Shown here: in pieces, positions 1-7,480 of the stretch | Layout of the letters: each line of letters opens with the position of its first letter | Position numbering within the stretch: the stretch's first letter is position 1 | Assembly (NCBI RefSeq): GCF_000373645.1 | Contig: NZ_KB892031.1 | Location: forward strand, 1 to 37,826 | Direction of reading: 5' to 3' | Length of the DNA: 37,826 nucleotides | Origin: Streptomyces sp. ATexAB-D23 | GTDB taxonomy: Bacteria; Actinomycetota; Actinomycetes; Streptomycetales; Streptomycetaceae | Program-made: the position numbers and the translations under genes | Notes under the pieces: model-generated | Told to the model about the DNA's origin: nothing | Databases searched by the model: none | Seen by the model: only the letters and a program-made list of their open reading frames with translations

Positions 1-95
1 GATGCCGGCGCAACTGCTCCACCTCATGGAACGAACCCTCGTCGAGCAACAGGGCGATGCGCTCACGCGCCGTCAGCTTGCCCTTGGCGTGCTGC
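1..95 (-). repeat. Left copy of 95-bp exact inverted repeat
   Basis: Bases 1-95 are the exact reverse complement of 37732-37826. Both copies lie in the 5' part of an acyl-CoA carboxylase beta gene, and identity stops at base 96, inside the coding sequence. The repeat touches both window ends, so its true length is unknown. Confidence 0.95.
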
Positions 96-217
96 CGGTC
101 GGTGGCGGCCGGGTCCGGGCCGTGCCGGGCCTCGTCCTTGATCAGCCGGAGTTCCTCCAGGCGCTCGTACAGCGTCCATTCGGTACGCCGGGCCGGAGTC
201 GTGTCGGTTACGGACAT
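1..217 (-). CDS. Acyl-CoA carboxylase carboxyltransferase (beta) subunit, N-terminal part
   Basis: Only the first 72 codons are in the window; the gene runs off the left edge. The protein would carboxylate acetyl- or propionyl-CoA with a biotinylated alpha subunit, here supplying malonyl-CoA extender units for the polyketide synthase. The visible part has a variable leader followed by the strongly conserved family start containing QHAKGKLTARERIALLLDEG. The ATG at 217 is preceded by GGAG at suitable distance. It starts 7 bases after the exporter stop (225), so it is the last visible gene of the core operon. Its bases 1-95 are identical, in inverted orientation, to the end of the window, where a second beta gene starts. 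Whether it is a malonyl- or propionyl-specific enzyme cannot be told from this fragment. Confidence 0.9.
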   Translation of the reverse strand, partial: MSVTDTTPARRTEWTLYERLEELRLIKDEARHGPDPAATDRQHAKGKLTARERIALLLDEGSFHEVEQLRRH

Positions 218-224
218 CGGTGCG

Positions 225-1664
225 TCACTCTCCTCTGGATGGTTTCTCGACCCGGGCCCGACCGTCTCTCAAGCCGCTGAGCCCGGCGAGCAGCCCGGCC
301 ACGGCGACGGCGGTGACGAGCAGGAACGCCGCGCGGTCGTCGGACCGGCCGACGGCCAGCGCCGCGGCCAGGGCCGGCACGACGACGGCGGCGATCTGCA
401 CGGCACTCTGGTAGAGACCGACGGCGGCCGCCCGGTCGACGGCGGCCAGCCGGGAGGTGGCCTGGGTGTTCAGCGCGGCGAAGGCCAGCACGAACCCCGC
501 GCCGACCAGCAGCAGGGCCGGCAGTACGTCGGTGACGTAACGCTCCGGGACCGGGTGGCGCAGGCAGAGCGCCGCGCCCAGGACCGGGCCCAGCGCCCCC
601 AGCGCGATCAGCCGGGCGGTGCCGTAACGGGCGATCAGCTTCCGGGACAGCAGTGCCGTGACGGCCAGTGGCACGCTGGCGGGCAGGAGTGCCAGGGCGG
701 TGCGCGGCGGGGACCAGCCGAGGCCGGTCTGCAGCCGGGCCGTCAGGATCAGCAGCAGCCCCAGGTTCACGCCGTTCAGCGCGGCGGCCCCGGCCATCGA
801 GCGCAGCAGCGTGCGGTTGCGCAGCAGCCGGCCCTGGATCAGCGGCCGGGGCGCGGTGCGCTCCGCGGCGACGAGGAGCGCGCCCAGCACCACGGCCAGC
901 GTCAGCGGGCCGGCCGCGCGCGCGTCGAGCCAGCCGTGGGCCGGCACCGAGACGATGCCCTGCACCAGGCACACCAGGGCCCCGGTCAGGGCGAGTGCCC
1001 CGGGCGCGTCGAAGTGGCGCGGGGTGCCCGGGGGCGGGGCGGAGGGCGCGGGGCCGCGCGGGATCAGGCGTACGGCGAAGGCGAACAGGATCAGGACGAT
1101 CGGGGCCGGGAAGGCTACGGTCCAGCGCCAGCTGACCGCGGTCAGCAGACCCGACAGCACCAGACCCGCGGCGAACCCGGAACCGCCGAAGAGGGTGTAG
1201 ACGGACACCGCGCGCTCGCGGCTCCGCCCGGCCGGGAACTCCGAGGCGATGATCGCGAGGCCGGTGGGCGCGGTCAGCGCGGCGAAGAAGCCCTTCAGTA
1301 TCCGGGTGGCCACCAGCACGGCGGGTTCGTCGGTCAGCCCGCCCGCCAGGGACGCCGCGGCGAAGCCGAGCAGCGCCCACAGATAGACGCGGCGCCGGCC
1401 GAGCAGTTCCACGAGCCGGCCGCCGAAGAGGATGAGCCCGCCGAAGCCGACGGCGAAGCCGGTGATCAGCCACTGCGCCCCGGTCAGCGGCAGGCCGAGC
1501 GCCTTGCCCGCCGCCGGCATGGCCACGATCATGGCCGACACTTCGAGGGCGTCGATGAGCATGTTCCCGGCCAGGACGAACAGCAGCCCCCACAGCCGGG
1601 GGCTCCACCGCTCCCCTCCGGCGGGCGGGGAGCCGAAGGAATCCTGAGTGCGTGTCATGGGCAT
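225..1664 (-). CDS. MFS drug exporter, DHA2 (14-TM) type
   Basis: A 479-residue membrane protein with many hydrophobic segments, the first at about residues 27-47. A motif-A-like stretch (GGRLVELLGRRRVY) follows the second segment. Length and hydrophobic pattern fit the 14-helix DHA2 proton antiporters that export aromatic polyketides (UrdJ-, LanJ- and JadL-type proteins occupy this position in angucycline clusters). It probably expels the cluster product and gives self-resistance. The ATG at 1664 was chosen; an ATG two codons later is possible. It lies between the monooxygenase-reductase gene (stop at 1715) and the carboxylase gene (start at 217) and is probably co-transcribed with both. The substrate is inferred from context only. 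Confidence 0.9.
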   Translation of the reverse strand: MPMTRTQDSFGSPPAGGERWSPRLWGLLFVLAGNMLIDALEVSAMIVAMPAAGKALGLPLTGAQWLITGFAVGFGGLILFGGRLVELLGRRRVYLWALLGFAAASLAGGLTDEPAVLVATRILKGFFAALTAPTGLAIIASEFPAGRSRERAVSVYTLFGGSGFAAGLVLSGLLTAVSWRWTVAFPAPIVLILFAFAVRLIPRGPAPSAPPPGTPRHFDAPGALALTGALVCLVQGIVSVPAHGWLDARAAGPLTLAVVLGALLVAAERTAPRPLIQGRLLRNRTLLRSMAGAAALNGVNLGLLLILTARLQTGLGWSPPRTALALLPASVPLAVTALLSRKLIARYGTARLIALGALGPVLGAALCLRHPVPERYVTDVLPALLLVGAGFVLAFAALNTQATSRLAAVDRAAAVGLYQSAVQIAAVVVPALAAALAVGRSDDRAAFLLVTAVAVAGLLAGLSGLRDGRARVEKPSRGE

Positions 1665-1714
1665 CGTCCGAGCTCCTTCACTCCGTCCGGCTCCCGTTCC
1701 GTCCCTGCCTCCGC

Positions 1715-2479
1715 TCAGCCCAGGAGGGTGCCTCCGGTGGCGTCGAGGAACGCCCCGGTGACCCAGCGGGCGTCGTCGCTCGCCAGGAACGCCACCACGT
1801 CGGCGACGTCCCTCGGCTCGCCCACCCGGCCGAACGCCGACAGCTGCCCCATCTGCTCGACGGCCTCCGGGATGTCGAAGACCGGGTTGTCGTTGCGCGT
1901 GATGCCGGGCGCGACGCTGTTGATGGTGATGCCGCGCGGCGCGAGGTACTTCGCGAAGTGCAGCGCCAGCTGCTCGACGGCGCCCTTCGTCATCGCGTAG
2001 GCGATCTCCTCCGGGTTGGCGAAGTGGGTCAGCCCGGACGTGATGTTGATGACCCGGCCGCCGTCGGTCAGGTTCTTCAGGGCCCGCTGGATCGCGAAGA
2101 ACGGTGCCTTGGCGTTGACGGCGAAGAGCCGGTCGAACTGCTCGGGTGTCGTGGCGTCGGCCGCGACCCCGCCGCCCATGATCCCGGCGTTGTTGACGAG
2201 GATGTCCAGGTCGACGGTGCCGGTGCGTTCCTTCAGGCCCTGCTCCAGGCCGAGGAAGAGTTCGTGGACGTCGCCGGGCACGCCCAGCTCCGCCCGGACG
2301 GCGAAGGCCCTGCCGCCGTCCTTCTCGATCGTGGCGACGACGTCGTCCGCCGCCCGGCCGCCGCTGGAGCTGTGTACGACGACGAGTGCGCCTTCCCTGG
2401 CCAGCCGCAGGGCGATGGCCCGGCCGATGCCCCGGCTGGAACCGGTCACCAGCGCCGTCTTGCCCGTGAACCTGTTCAT
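1715..2479 (-). CDS. Nested in-frame reductase start inside the fusion gene (PgaMred-like SDR, 254 aa)
   Basis: An ATG at 2479, in frame with the fusion, is preceded by a good ribosome site (GGGAGAG at 2488-2494, 8 bases upstream) and begins exactly at the SDR domain. The 254-residue product would be a full SDR with TGSSRGIG at 12-19, Ser148, Tyr161 and Lys165. The pgaM gene is known to make both the fusion protein and a free reductase from an internal start, and the two form a complex; the layout here suggests the same. Alternatively the ATG is used rarely or not at all and only the fusion exists. The internal start is what I see; its use is inferred. Confidence 0.65.
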   Translation of the reverse strand: MNRFTGKTALVTGSSRGIGRAIALRLAREGALVVVHSSSGGRAADDVVATIEKDGGRAFAVRAELGVPGDVHELFLGLEQGLKERTGTVDLDILVNNAGIMGGGVAADATTPEQFDRLFAVNAKAPFFAIQRALKNLTDGGRVINITSGLTHFANPEEIAYAMTKGAVEQLALHFAKYLAPRGITINSVAPGITRNDNPVFDIPEAVEQMGQLSAFGRVGEPRDVADVVAFLASDDARWVTGAFLDATGGTLLG

Positions 2480-4072
2480 ACCTGCGTCTCTCCCATGTGA
2501 GGTGGTGTGTGAGGGTGCGCCGACGGCCGGGCCCCCGGGTGCGGCCGGGGGCGGGGACTGGGTGCGGGCGGGGGTGCGATGCGGCGTGCGGGTGAGGTCG
2601 TACGCGGTCCCGCTCGCCGCCGGTTCGCCGAACCAGCGCCGCAGGGCCGCGCCGAGCCCGGCCGCCTCCACCGCGCCGCTGCCGCCCCGTGACCGCTCCT
2701 CGTCGGCCCACACGACGTATCCGTCCGGCCGGATCAGCACGGTGGCCCCCGGGTCCGGGACGGCCGTCGGCGTACCGTCCGTGACGAGGTCGACCCGGTC
2801 GCTCCAGGGGGCCAGGGCCCGCCTCAGCCCGGCCGCCCCGTCCGGTGCGTCGGTGTGCGGCCGCAGCAGGCCCCGGGAGCCGTGCCCCTGGTGGCCGTGG
2901 GCCAGGCGGCGGCCCAGGAGTTCGTGGGTGCCGGGGCCGGTGTCGTACCGGATGTCGAGGCCGGAGATCATCGCGGCGAGGTGGGCGCGCACCGGTTCCC
3001 GCCGTACGAGTTCGGCGACGACCTCCCGTACCGCCTCCACCTCGGCGCCGCCCAGGAGCAGCAGGGCCTGGGCCCTGATGTTGCCGAGGGCCCGGGAGCC
3101 CACCGCGTGCCGCTCCGTGTGGTAGCTGTCGAGCAGGCCTTCGGGGGCCCGCCCGGTCACCTGGAGGGCGAGTTTCCAGCCGAGGTTGGCGGCGTCCTGG
3201 AGCCCGAGGTTGAGGGCCTGGCCGCCGATGGGCATCTGCTGGTGGGCGGCGTCGCCCGCGAACAGCACCCGCCCCTGCCGGTAGTGGGCCACCTGCCGGG
3301 CGGCGTCCGCGAAGGAGTTCACCCACAGGGCGTCGCCGTGCCCGATGTCCTCGCCGGTGACCCGCTGCCAGAGGTCGCGGATCTCGGCGAATCCGGGCGC
3401 CCCGGACCGCTCCCGGGCCGGGGCGCCGAACTCGTGCGCCATCACCCGGGTCACGCCCTGCGGGTTGCGGGCCGCGATGGCCAGTCCTCGGGGCAGCCGC
3501 TGGAAGCGCCGGGCGGGGATGTCGATGCCGGCGACGTCGGCGCGGATCAGCTCCCGGCGTGCGGGCTCGCCGGGGAAGGCCGCTCCGGTCAGCCGGCGGA
3601 CGGTGCTGTCCTCGCCGTCGCACGCGACGAGGTACCGGGCGCTGACCGGTCCTCGCGGGCCCGCCGTCTCGGCCGTCACATGGTCCGGGTGTGCGGTCAG
3701 CCCGGTCACCTCGTGGCCGGGCCGCAGGTCGGCGCCCAGGGACAGCGCCCACTCGCGCAGGGCGGCCTCGGTGCTGGTCTGCGGGATCTTCCACTGCCCC
3801 GGATACGGGGACGGCAGGGTCAGGTCGAGCGGGATGCCGCCGAAGTGGCCCATGACGTCGTTGGGCAGGGGCCCCAGCCGGTCCAGGAGGCCGCGGCTGT
3901 CGAGGATCTCCATCGTGCGGGCGTGCAGCGTGGACGCCCGCGACTCCGTTCCGGGCTCCGCCCGGCGCTCCAGCACCACCACCTCCGCCCCGCCGAGCCT
4001 GAGTTCGCCCGCGAGGAGCAGCCCGACCGGTCCCGCTCCGACGACGACGACATCGCAGTCCAGGGCGGCCAC
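1715..4072 (-). CDS. Fused FAD monooxygenase - short-chain reductase (PgaM/UrdM type)
   Basis: One open frame of 785 residues joins two enzymes. Residues 1 to about 500 are an aromatic-ring FAD hydroxylase: GAGPVG dinucleotide motif at 12-17, the CDGEDSTVRR motif, and the flavin-binding LFAGDAAHQQMP motif. A Pro/Thr-rich linker follows, and from residue 532 a complete SDR (TGSSRGIG; catalytic Ser, YAMTK). This is the architecture of PgaM and UrdM, which act after PgaE/UrdE on the angucyclinone: the oxygenase part assists C-ring oxygenation and the SDR part reduces the C6 ketone. The GTG at 4072 starts 2 bases after the aromatase stop (4075-4077), so the genes are translationally coupled. No stop or frameshift separates the halves. 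The exact oxidation state made here is inferred by homology. Confidence 0.9.
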   Translation of the reverse strand: MAALDCDVVVVGAGPVGLLLAGELRLGGAEVVVLERRAEPGTESRASTLHARTMEILDSRGLLDRLGPLPNDVMGHFGGIPLDLTLPSPYPGQWKIPQTSTEAALREWALSLGADLRPGHEVTGLTAHPDHVTAETAGPRGPVSARYLVACDGEDSTVRRLTGAAFPGEPARRELIRADVAGIDIPARRFQRLPRGLAIAARNPQGVTRVMAHEFGAPARERSGAPGFAEIRDLWQRVTGEDIGHGDALWVNSFADAARQVAHYRQGRVLFAGDAAHQQMPIGGQALNLGLQDAANLGWKLALQVTGRAPEGLLDSYHTERHAVGSRALGNIRAQALLLLGGAEVEAVREVVAELVRREPVRAHLAAMISGLDIRYDTGPGTHELLGRRLAHGHQGHGSRGLLRPHTDAPDGAAGLRRALAPWSDRVDLVTDGTPTAVPDPGATVLIRPDGYVVWADEERSRGGSGAVEAAGLGAALRRWFGEPAASGTAYDLTRTPHRTPARTQSPPPAAPGGPAVGAPSHTTSHGRDAGMNRFTGKTALVTGSSRGIGRAIALRLAREGALVVVHSSSGGRAADDVVATIEKDGGRAFAVRAELGVPGDVHELFLGLEQGLKERTGTVDLDILVNNAGIMGGGVAADATTPEQFDRLFAVNAKAPFFAIQRALKNLTDGGRVINITSGLTHFANPEEIAYAMTKGAVEQLALHFAKYLAPRGITINSVAPGITRNDNPVFDIPEAVEQMGQLSAFGRVGEPRDVADVVAFLASDDARWVTGAFLDATGGTLLG

Positions 4073-4074
4073 GG

Positions 4075-5031
4075 TCAGCTCTTGCTCTCGGCGTGGCTGT
4101 TGCTCTCGGCGTACTCCTTGGCGTGACCGAGCGTGGCGCGGCTGTTGGTGCTCAGGGCGCCGTGCACATAGGCGCGGGCGTCCTCGACCGTCGCCTCCTC
4201 GCCCAGGACGCGGGCGATGTTGGCCGTGTTGAGCACCACGGTGTGCTGGGAGACGGCGGTGACGCCGCCGTCGTCCTCCTCGGTGAAGGTCCAGCAGCCG
4301 GTGTGCAGGGTCATGAGCGCGGGCAGCGTGATCTGCTTGTACGCGATCTTCTGGTGCGGGAAGGCCACCCGGTAGGACTTGGTGGTGTGCACGGAGCCGT
4401 CCCGGGCACGGGTGTCCATCTCCAGGGTCTGGAGCCCGGGAGCGTCCTCGCCGAAGCGGACGGAGGCCACGTGCGGCAGCCGCTCGGCCCACAGACCGGC
4501 TTCGTTGATGAAGTCGAAGGCGTCCTTGGCCGGTCCGTCGATCCGCACGCTGTCCTCGAAGGAGAAGGTCAGTTCCTTCGACGCGTGCGCGAGTTCGACG
4601 TTGGTCCTGAGCGCGGCCAGTTCCGAGCGGGAGTTGCGGTCGACGGCCTCCTCGATCCACTTCAGGCCGTCCGGGTCGTCGTCGATGGCCCGGTAGTCGT
4701 GCAGGAGCCGGATGCGGGAGTCCCCGCCGGGGAGCGGTTCGATGATCCAGGTGCCGCCCATGGCCGCGACCGGCGGGGTGGAGACCTCCTGGCGGAATTC
4801 GATGCGCAGCCCCTCGGGGTCGAGGGTGCGGCGGGACGTCCAGTTCTTCGCGGCGCCGTTGGCGGTGGCCCAGATCCGGATGCGCTCGTCGGTGCCGGTC
4901 CGTTCGGCGACGTCGACGTGGATGGTGGGCGGGAATATCCGTGGCCAGTTCTCCACCTCCGCGATCAGGCGGTAGACGTCGGCCGCGGGCGCGGCCACGG
5001 TGATCTCGTGCTCGACGTGCTGGGTCGTCAT
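4075..5031 (-). CDS. Didomain aromatase/cyclase (SRPBCC fold), first-ring aromatisation
   Basis: A 318-residue protein of two tandem START/Bet v1-like (SRPBCC) domains. The first begins with EHEITVAAPAADVYRLIAEV, and the second starts near residue 155 (FSFEDSVRIDGPAKDAFDFI). Didomain enzymes of this kind (ActVII, UrdL, JadD, LanL) dehydrate and aromatise the first ring of C9-reduced polyketides. That fits the ActIII-like reductase encoded immediately upstream (its stop is at 5066). The ATG is at 5031; the reductase-aromatase gap is 34 bases and the next gene follows its stop by 2 bases. A second, more diverged didomain homologue is at 32047-33009; this copy is the likelier housekeeping first-ring enzyme because of its place in the core operon. 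Confidence 0.93.
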   Translation of the reverse strand: MTTQHVEHEITVAAPAADVYRLIAEVENWPRIFPPTIHVDVAERTGTDERIRIWATANGAAKNWTSRRTLDPEGLRIEFRQEVSTPPVAAMGGTWIIEPLPGGDSRIRLLHDYRAIDDDPDGLKWIEEAVDRNSRSELAALRTNVELAHASKELTFSFEDSVRIDGPAKDAFDFINEAGLWAERLPHVASVRFGEDAPGLQTLEMDTRARDGSVHTTKSYRVAFPHQKIAYKQITLPALMTLHTGCWTFTEEDDGGVTAVSQHTVVLNTANIARVLGEEATVEDARAYVHGALSTNSRATLGHAKEYAESNSHAESKS

Positions 5032-5065
5032 GACGTGTCTCCTAGCGAGGGTTGCTCGGGAGGGA

Positions 5066-5857
5066 TCAGAAGTTGCCGAGTCCGCCGCAGACGTTGAGTG
5101 CCTGGGCCGTGATCGATGCCGCGGTGTCCGAGGTCAGGTAGCCGACGAGGCCGGCCACTTCCTCGGGGGTCGAGTAGCGGCCGAGCGGGATCTTCGCGGA
5201 GAAGCGCTTCATGATCGCGGCCTCGTCGGTGTCGTACGCCGCCGCGTAGCCCTGGCGCACCCGCTGGGCCATGGGGGTCTCGACGTAGCCGGGGCAGACG
5301 GCGTTGACGGTGATGCCGGTCGGGGCGAGTTCGTTGCCGAGTGCCTTGGTGAAGCCGACCACGCCGTGCTTGGAGGCCGAGTAGGGCGCTCCGAGGACGA
5401 CGCCCTGCTTGCCGGCGGTGGAGGCGATGTTGATGACGCGGCCCCGGCTCTTGTCCCGCATGCCGCCCGCGTTCAGCACGGCGCGGGTCATCCGGAAGAC
5501 GCTGTTGAGGTTGGTGTCGATGACATCGGCCCACAGCTCGTCGTCGATGTCGGCGGTGACGCCGCCGCCGCTGCGGCCCGCGTTGTTCACCAGGACGTCG
5601 ATGGTGCCGTAGCGCTGCACGGCGGCGCGCACGAACTCCTCGACGCCCTCCGGGGACCGGACGTCGAGCGTCGCGCCGTCGACGTCGAGGCCCTCCTCCC
5701 GCAGCTCCTTGACGGTGGAGGCCACGTTCTCGGCGTTGCGGGCCCCGATGTAGACCCGGTGGCCCTGGCCGGCCAGCAGCCGGGCGACGGCGAGACCGAT
5801 TCCGCTGGTGGCGCCGGTGACGACGGCGACCCTGGTGTCCTGAGTGTCCTGTGACAT
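5066..5857 (-). CDS. Polyketide C9 ketoreductase (ActIII type)
   Basis: A 263-residue SDR closely matching the ActIII family. TGATSGIG is at 14-21, the catalytic Ser146, Tyr159 and Lys163 (YSASK) are present, and the C-terminal ALNVCGGLGNF is typical of polyketide ketoreductases. It would reduce the C9 carbonyl of the ACP-bound decaketide with NADPH, the first tailoring step in angucyclines. The stereocontrol loop usually written GRPGGG reads GRSGGG here, so the Pro of the PGG motif is Ser96. It lies between the ACP gene (58-base gap) and the aromatase. Role and start (ATG at 5857) are secure; the effect of the Ser change is unknown. Confidence 0.95.
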   Translation of the reverse strand: MSQDTQDTRVAVVTGATSGIGLAVARLLAGQGHRVYIGARNAENVASTVKELREEGLDVDGATLDVRSPEGVEEFVRAAVQRYGTIDVLVNNAGRSGGGVTADIDDELWADVIDTNLNSVFRMTRAVLNAGGMRDKSRGRVINIASTAGKQGVVLGAPYSASKHGVVGFTKALGNELAPTGITVNAVCPGYVETPMAQRVRQGYAAAYDTDEAAIMKRFSAKIPLGRYSTPEEVAGLVGYLTSDTAASITAQALNVCGGLGNF

Positions 5858-5915
5858 GGCTGCTCCCGTGAACGGTGGATGAGGTGCGTGCGATACGCGA
5901 GATGTGCGGCGGGGG

Positions 5916-6185
5916 TCAGGCCGCGGCGTCGTCGGCCAGGTGCTCGTTGACGGCTCCGACCAGGGCGCGCGGGGTCGTCGCGTCGGCCAGGATGGAGTCG
6001 GAGATCGTGATGCCGTAGGTGCGTTCGATCCGGCTGCTGGTCTCCAGCAGTGCCAGGGAGTCGTAGCCGAGGTCCTCGAACTCCTGGTCCAGGATGTCGG
6101 TGTCGAGGTCCACGTCCTCCGCGGCGCCGGAGCCTTCGAGCAGGATTCGCTTGAGGTCCTCGATCGTGAACGGCTGAGTGCTCAC
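5916..6185 (-). CDS. Type II polyketide acyl carrier protein
   Basis: An 89-residue acidic protein with the phosphopantetheine site LGYDSLALLE, Ser43 being the attachment residue. The sequence DLGYDSLALLETSSRIE is typical of aromatic-polyketide ACPs. It carries the growing poly-beta-keto chain between KS/CLF, ketoreductase and aromatase. The start is GTG at 6185 with purine-rich AAGGAAGG upstream. It sits in the usual KS-alpha, CLF, ACP, KR order. The Sfp-type transferase at 34372-35184 is the obvious candidate to activate it. Confidence 0.96.
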   Translation of the reverse strand: MSTQPFTIEDLKRILLEGSGAAEDVDLDTDILDQEFEDLGYDSLALLETSSRIERTYGITISDSILADATTPRALVGAVNEHLADDAAA

Positions 6186-6259
6186 CGTCTGTCCTGCCTT
6201 CCTTCTGGGGGTTCGTGCCGGTTGTGTACGGGCGAGAGGTCGTGCCGTGTCCGGCCGGA

Positions 6260-7480
6260 TCAGCCGGTGGGGGCGGTGCGCAGCAGCACCGCGGAGTTGA
6301 AGCCGCCGTGGCCGCGGGCCAGCACCAGCGCGGTGTTCACCCGGGCGGGCCGGGCGTCGCCGGTGACGAGGTCGAGGCCGAGGGCCGGGTCGGGTTCGGT
6401 GTGGGTGCTGGGCGGGATCAGCCCGGACTCCATCGCCAGCAGCGCGGTGGCAAGGTCGAGCGGTGCCGCCCCGGAGTAGAGGCGGCCGGTCATCGTCTTC
6501 GGTGCGGTGACGGGGACCGCTCGCGGCCCGAAGACCGTGTTGATCGCGTCGGCCTCGGCCCGGTCCAGTTCCGGTACGGCCGCCGCGTCGGCGAAGACCA
6601 CGTCGACGTCGCCGGACGCGGTGCCGGCGTCGGCCAGGGCCAGTTCGATCGCCTTGCGCAGGCCGGGTTCGGCGCCGCTGCCGGGCTTCGGGTCGAACGT
6701 GGCGCCGTATCCGGCGACCTCGCCGTAGATCCGGGCGCCGCGGCGGCGCGCCTTGTCGGCCTGTTCCAGGATGAGCATCGCGCCGCCCTCGCCCGCGACG
6801 TGGCCGGTGGCCCGGGGGTCGAACGGCAGGTAGGCGCGGGCGGGGTCCTCGACGGTGCTCAGGCGTCCGCTCGCGAGCTGGGCGACCCAGCCCCAGGGGC
6901 AGACGGAGGCGTCGATGCTGCCGGAGACGATCATGCCGGTGCCCTTGCGGATCTGGCGGCGCGCGTGTGCGACGGCGTCGAGGCCGCCCGCCTGGTCGCT
7001 CACCAGGACACCGCTGGGTCCCTTCATCCCGTTGCGGATGGAGATCTGGCCGCTGTTGACGGCGTAGAACCAGGCGAAGGACTGGTAGGCGCTGACGTGC
7101 TGGCTGCCCTTGCTCCACAGCTTCCGCAGTTCGTTCTGGCCGAACTCGAAGCCGCCCGACGAGCTGGCCGTGACGACGCCCATCTCGAAGCCCTCGGCCT
7201 CCTGGGGCTTGATTCCGGCGTCGGCCAGGGCCCAGTCGGTGGCGACCAGGGCGAGCCTGGTCATCCGGTCCGTCTGCGGGAGCAGCCGGCTCGGCAGGTG
7301 TTCCTTCGCGTCGAAGCCGGGTACCTCGCCGGCCAGCTTCGCCGGGTAGCCCGAGCCGTCGAACCGGGTGAGGGGGCCGATTCCGCTCCGCCCCTCGCGG
7401 GTGGCCTCCCAGAAGTCCTCCTTGCCCAGGCCGTTGGGGGCGGCGACGCCCAGACCGGTGATCACGACCGATGTCGTCAT
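6260..7480 (-). CDS. Ketosynthase beta / chain-length factor
   Basis: A 406-residue thiolase-fold protein in which the ketosynthase nucleophile is replaced by glutamine (VSDQAGG, Gln163), the hallmark of chain-length factors. It pairs with the KS-alpha, helps decarboxylate malonyl-ACP to prime the chain and sets the chain length, expected to be a decaketide in an angucycline system. The ATG at 7480 overlaps the KS-alpha stop by 4 bases (7477-7480), which keeps the two subunits at equal levels. Chain length cannot be proved from the sequence by eye. Confidence 0.96.
   Translation of the reverse strand: MTTSVVITGLGVAAPNGLGKEDFWEATREGRSGIGPLTRFDGSGYPAKLAGEVPGFDAKEHLPSRLLPQTDRMTRLALVATDWALADAGIKPQEAEGFEMGVVTASSSGGFEFGQNELRKLWSKGSQHVSAYQSFAWFYAVNSGQISIRNGMKGPSGVLVSDQAGGLDAVAHARRQIRKGTGMIVSGSIDASVCPWGWVAQLASGRLSTVEDPARAYLPFDPRATGHVAGEGGAMLILEQADKARRRGARIYGEVAGYGATFDPKPGSGAEPGLRKAIELALADAGTASGDVDVVFADAAAVPELDRAEADAINTVFGPRAVPVTAPKTMTGRLYSGAAPLDLATALLAMESGLIPPSTHTEPDPALGLDLVTGDARPARVNTALVLARGHGGFNSAVLLRTAPTG

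Noticed and set aside
57..2000. Very long plus-strand open frame opposite the exporter and SDR genes
   Set aside because: It is Gln/Arg/Gly-rich low-complexity translation, antisense to clear family members; typical high-GC shadow. The same holds for other long antisense frames over the PKS, P450, regulator and PPTase genes.
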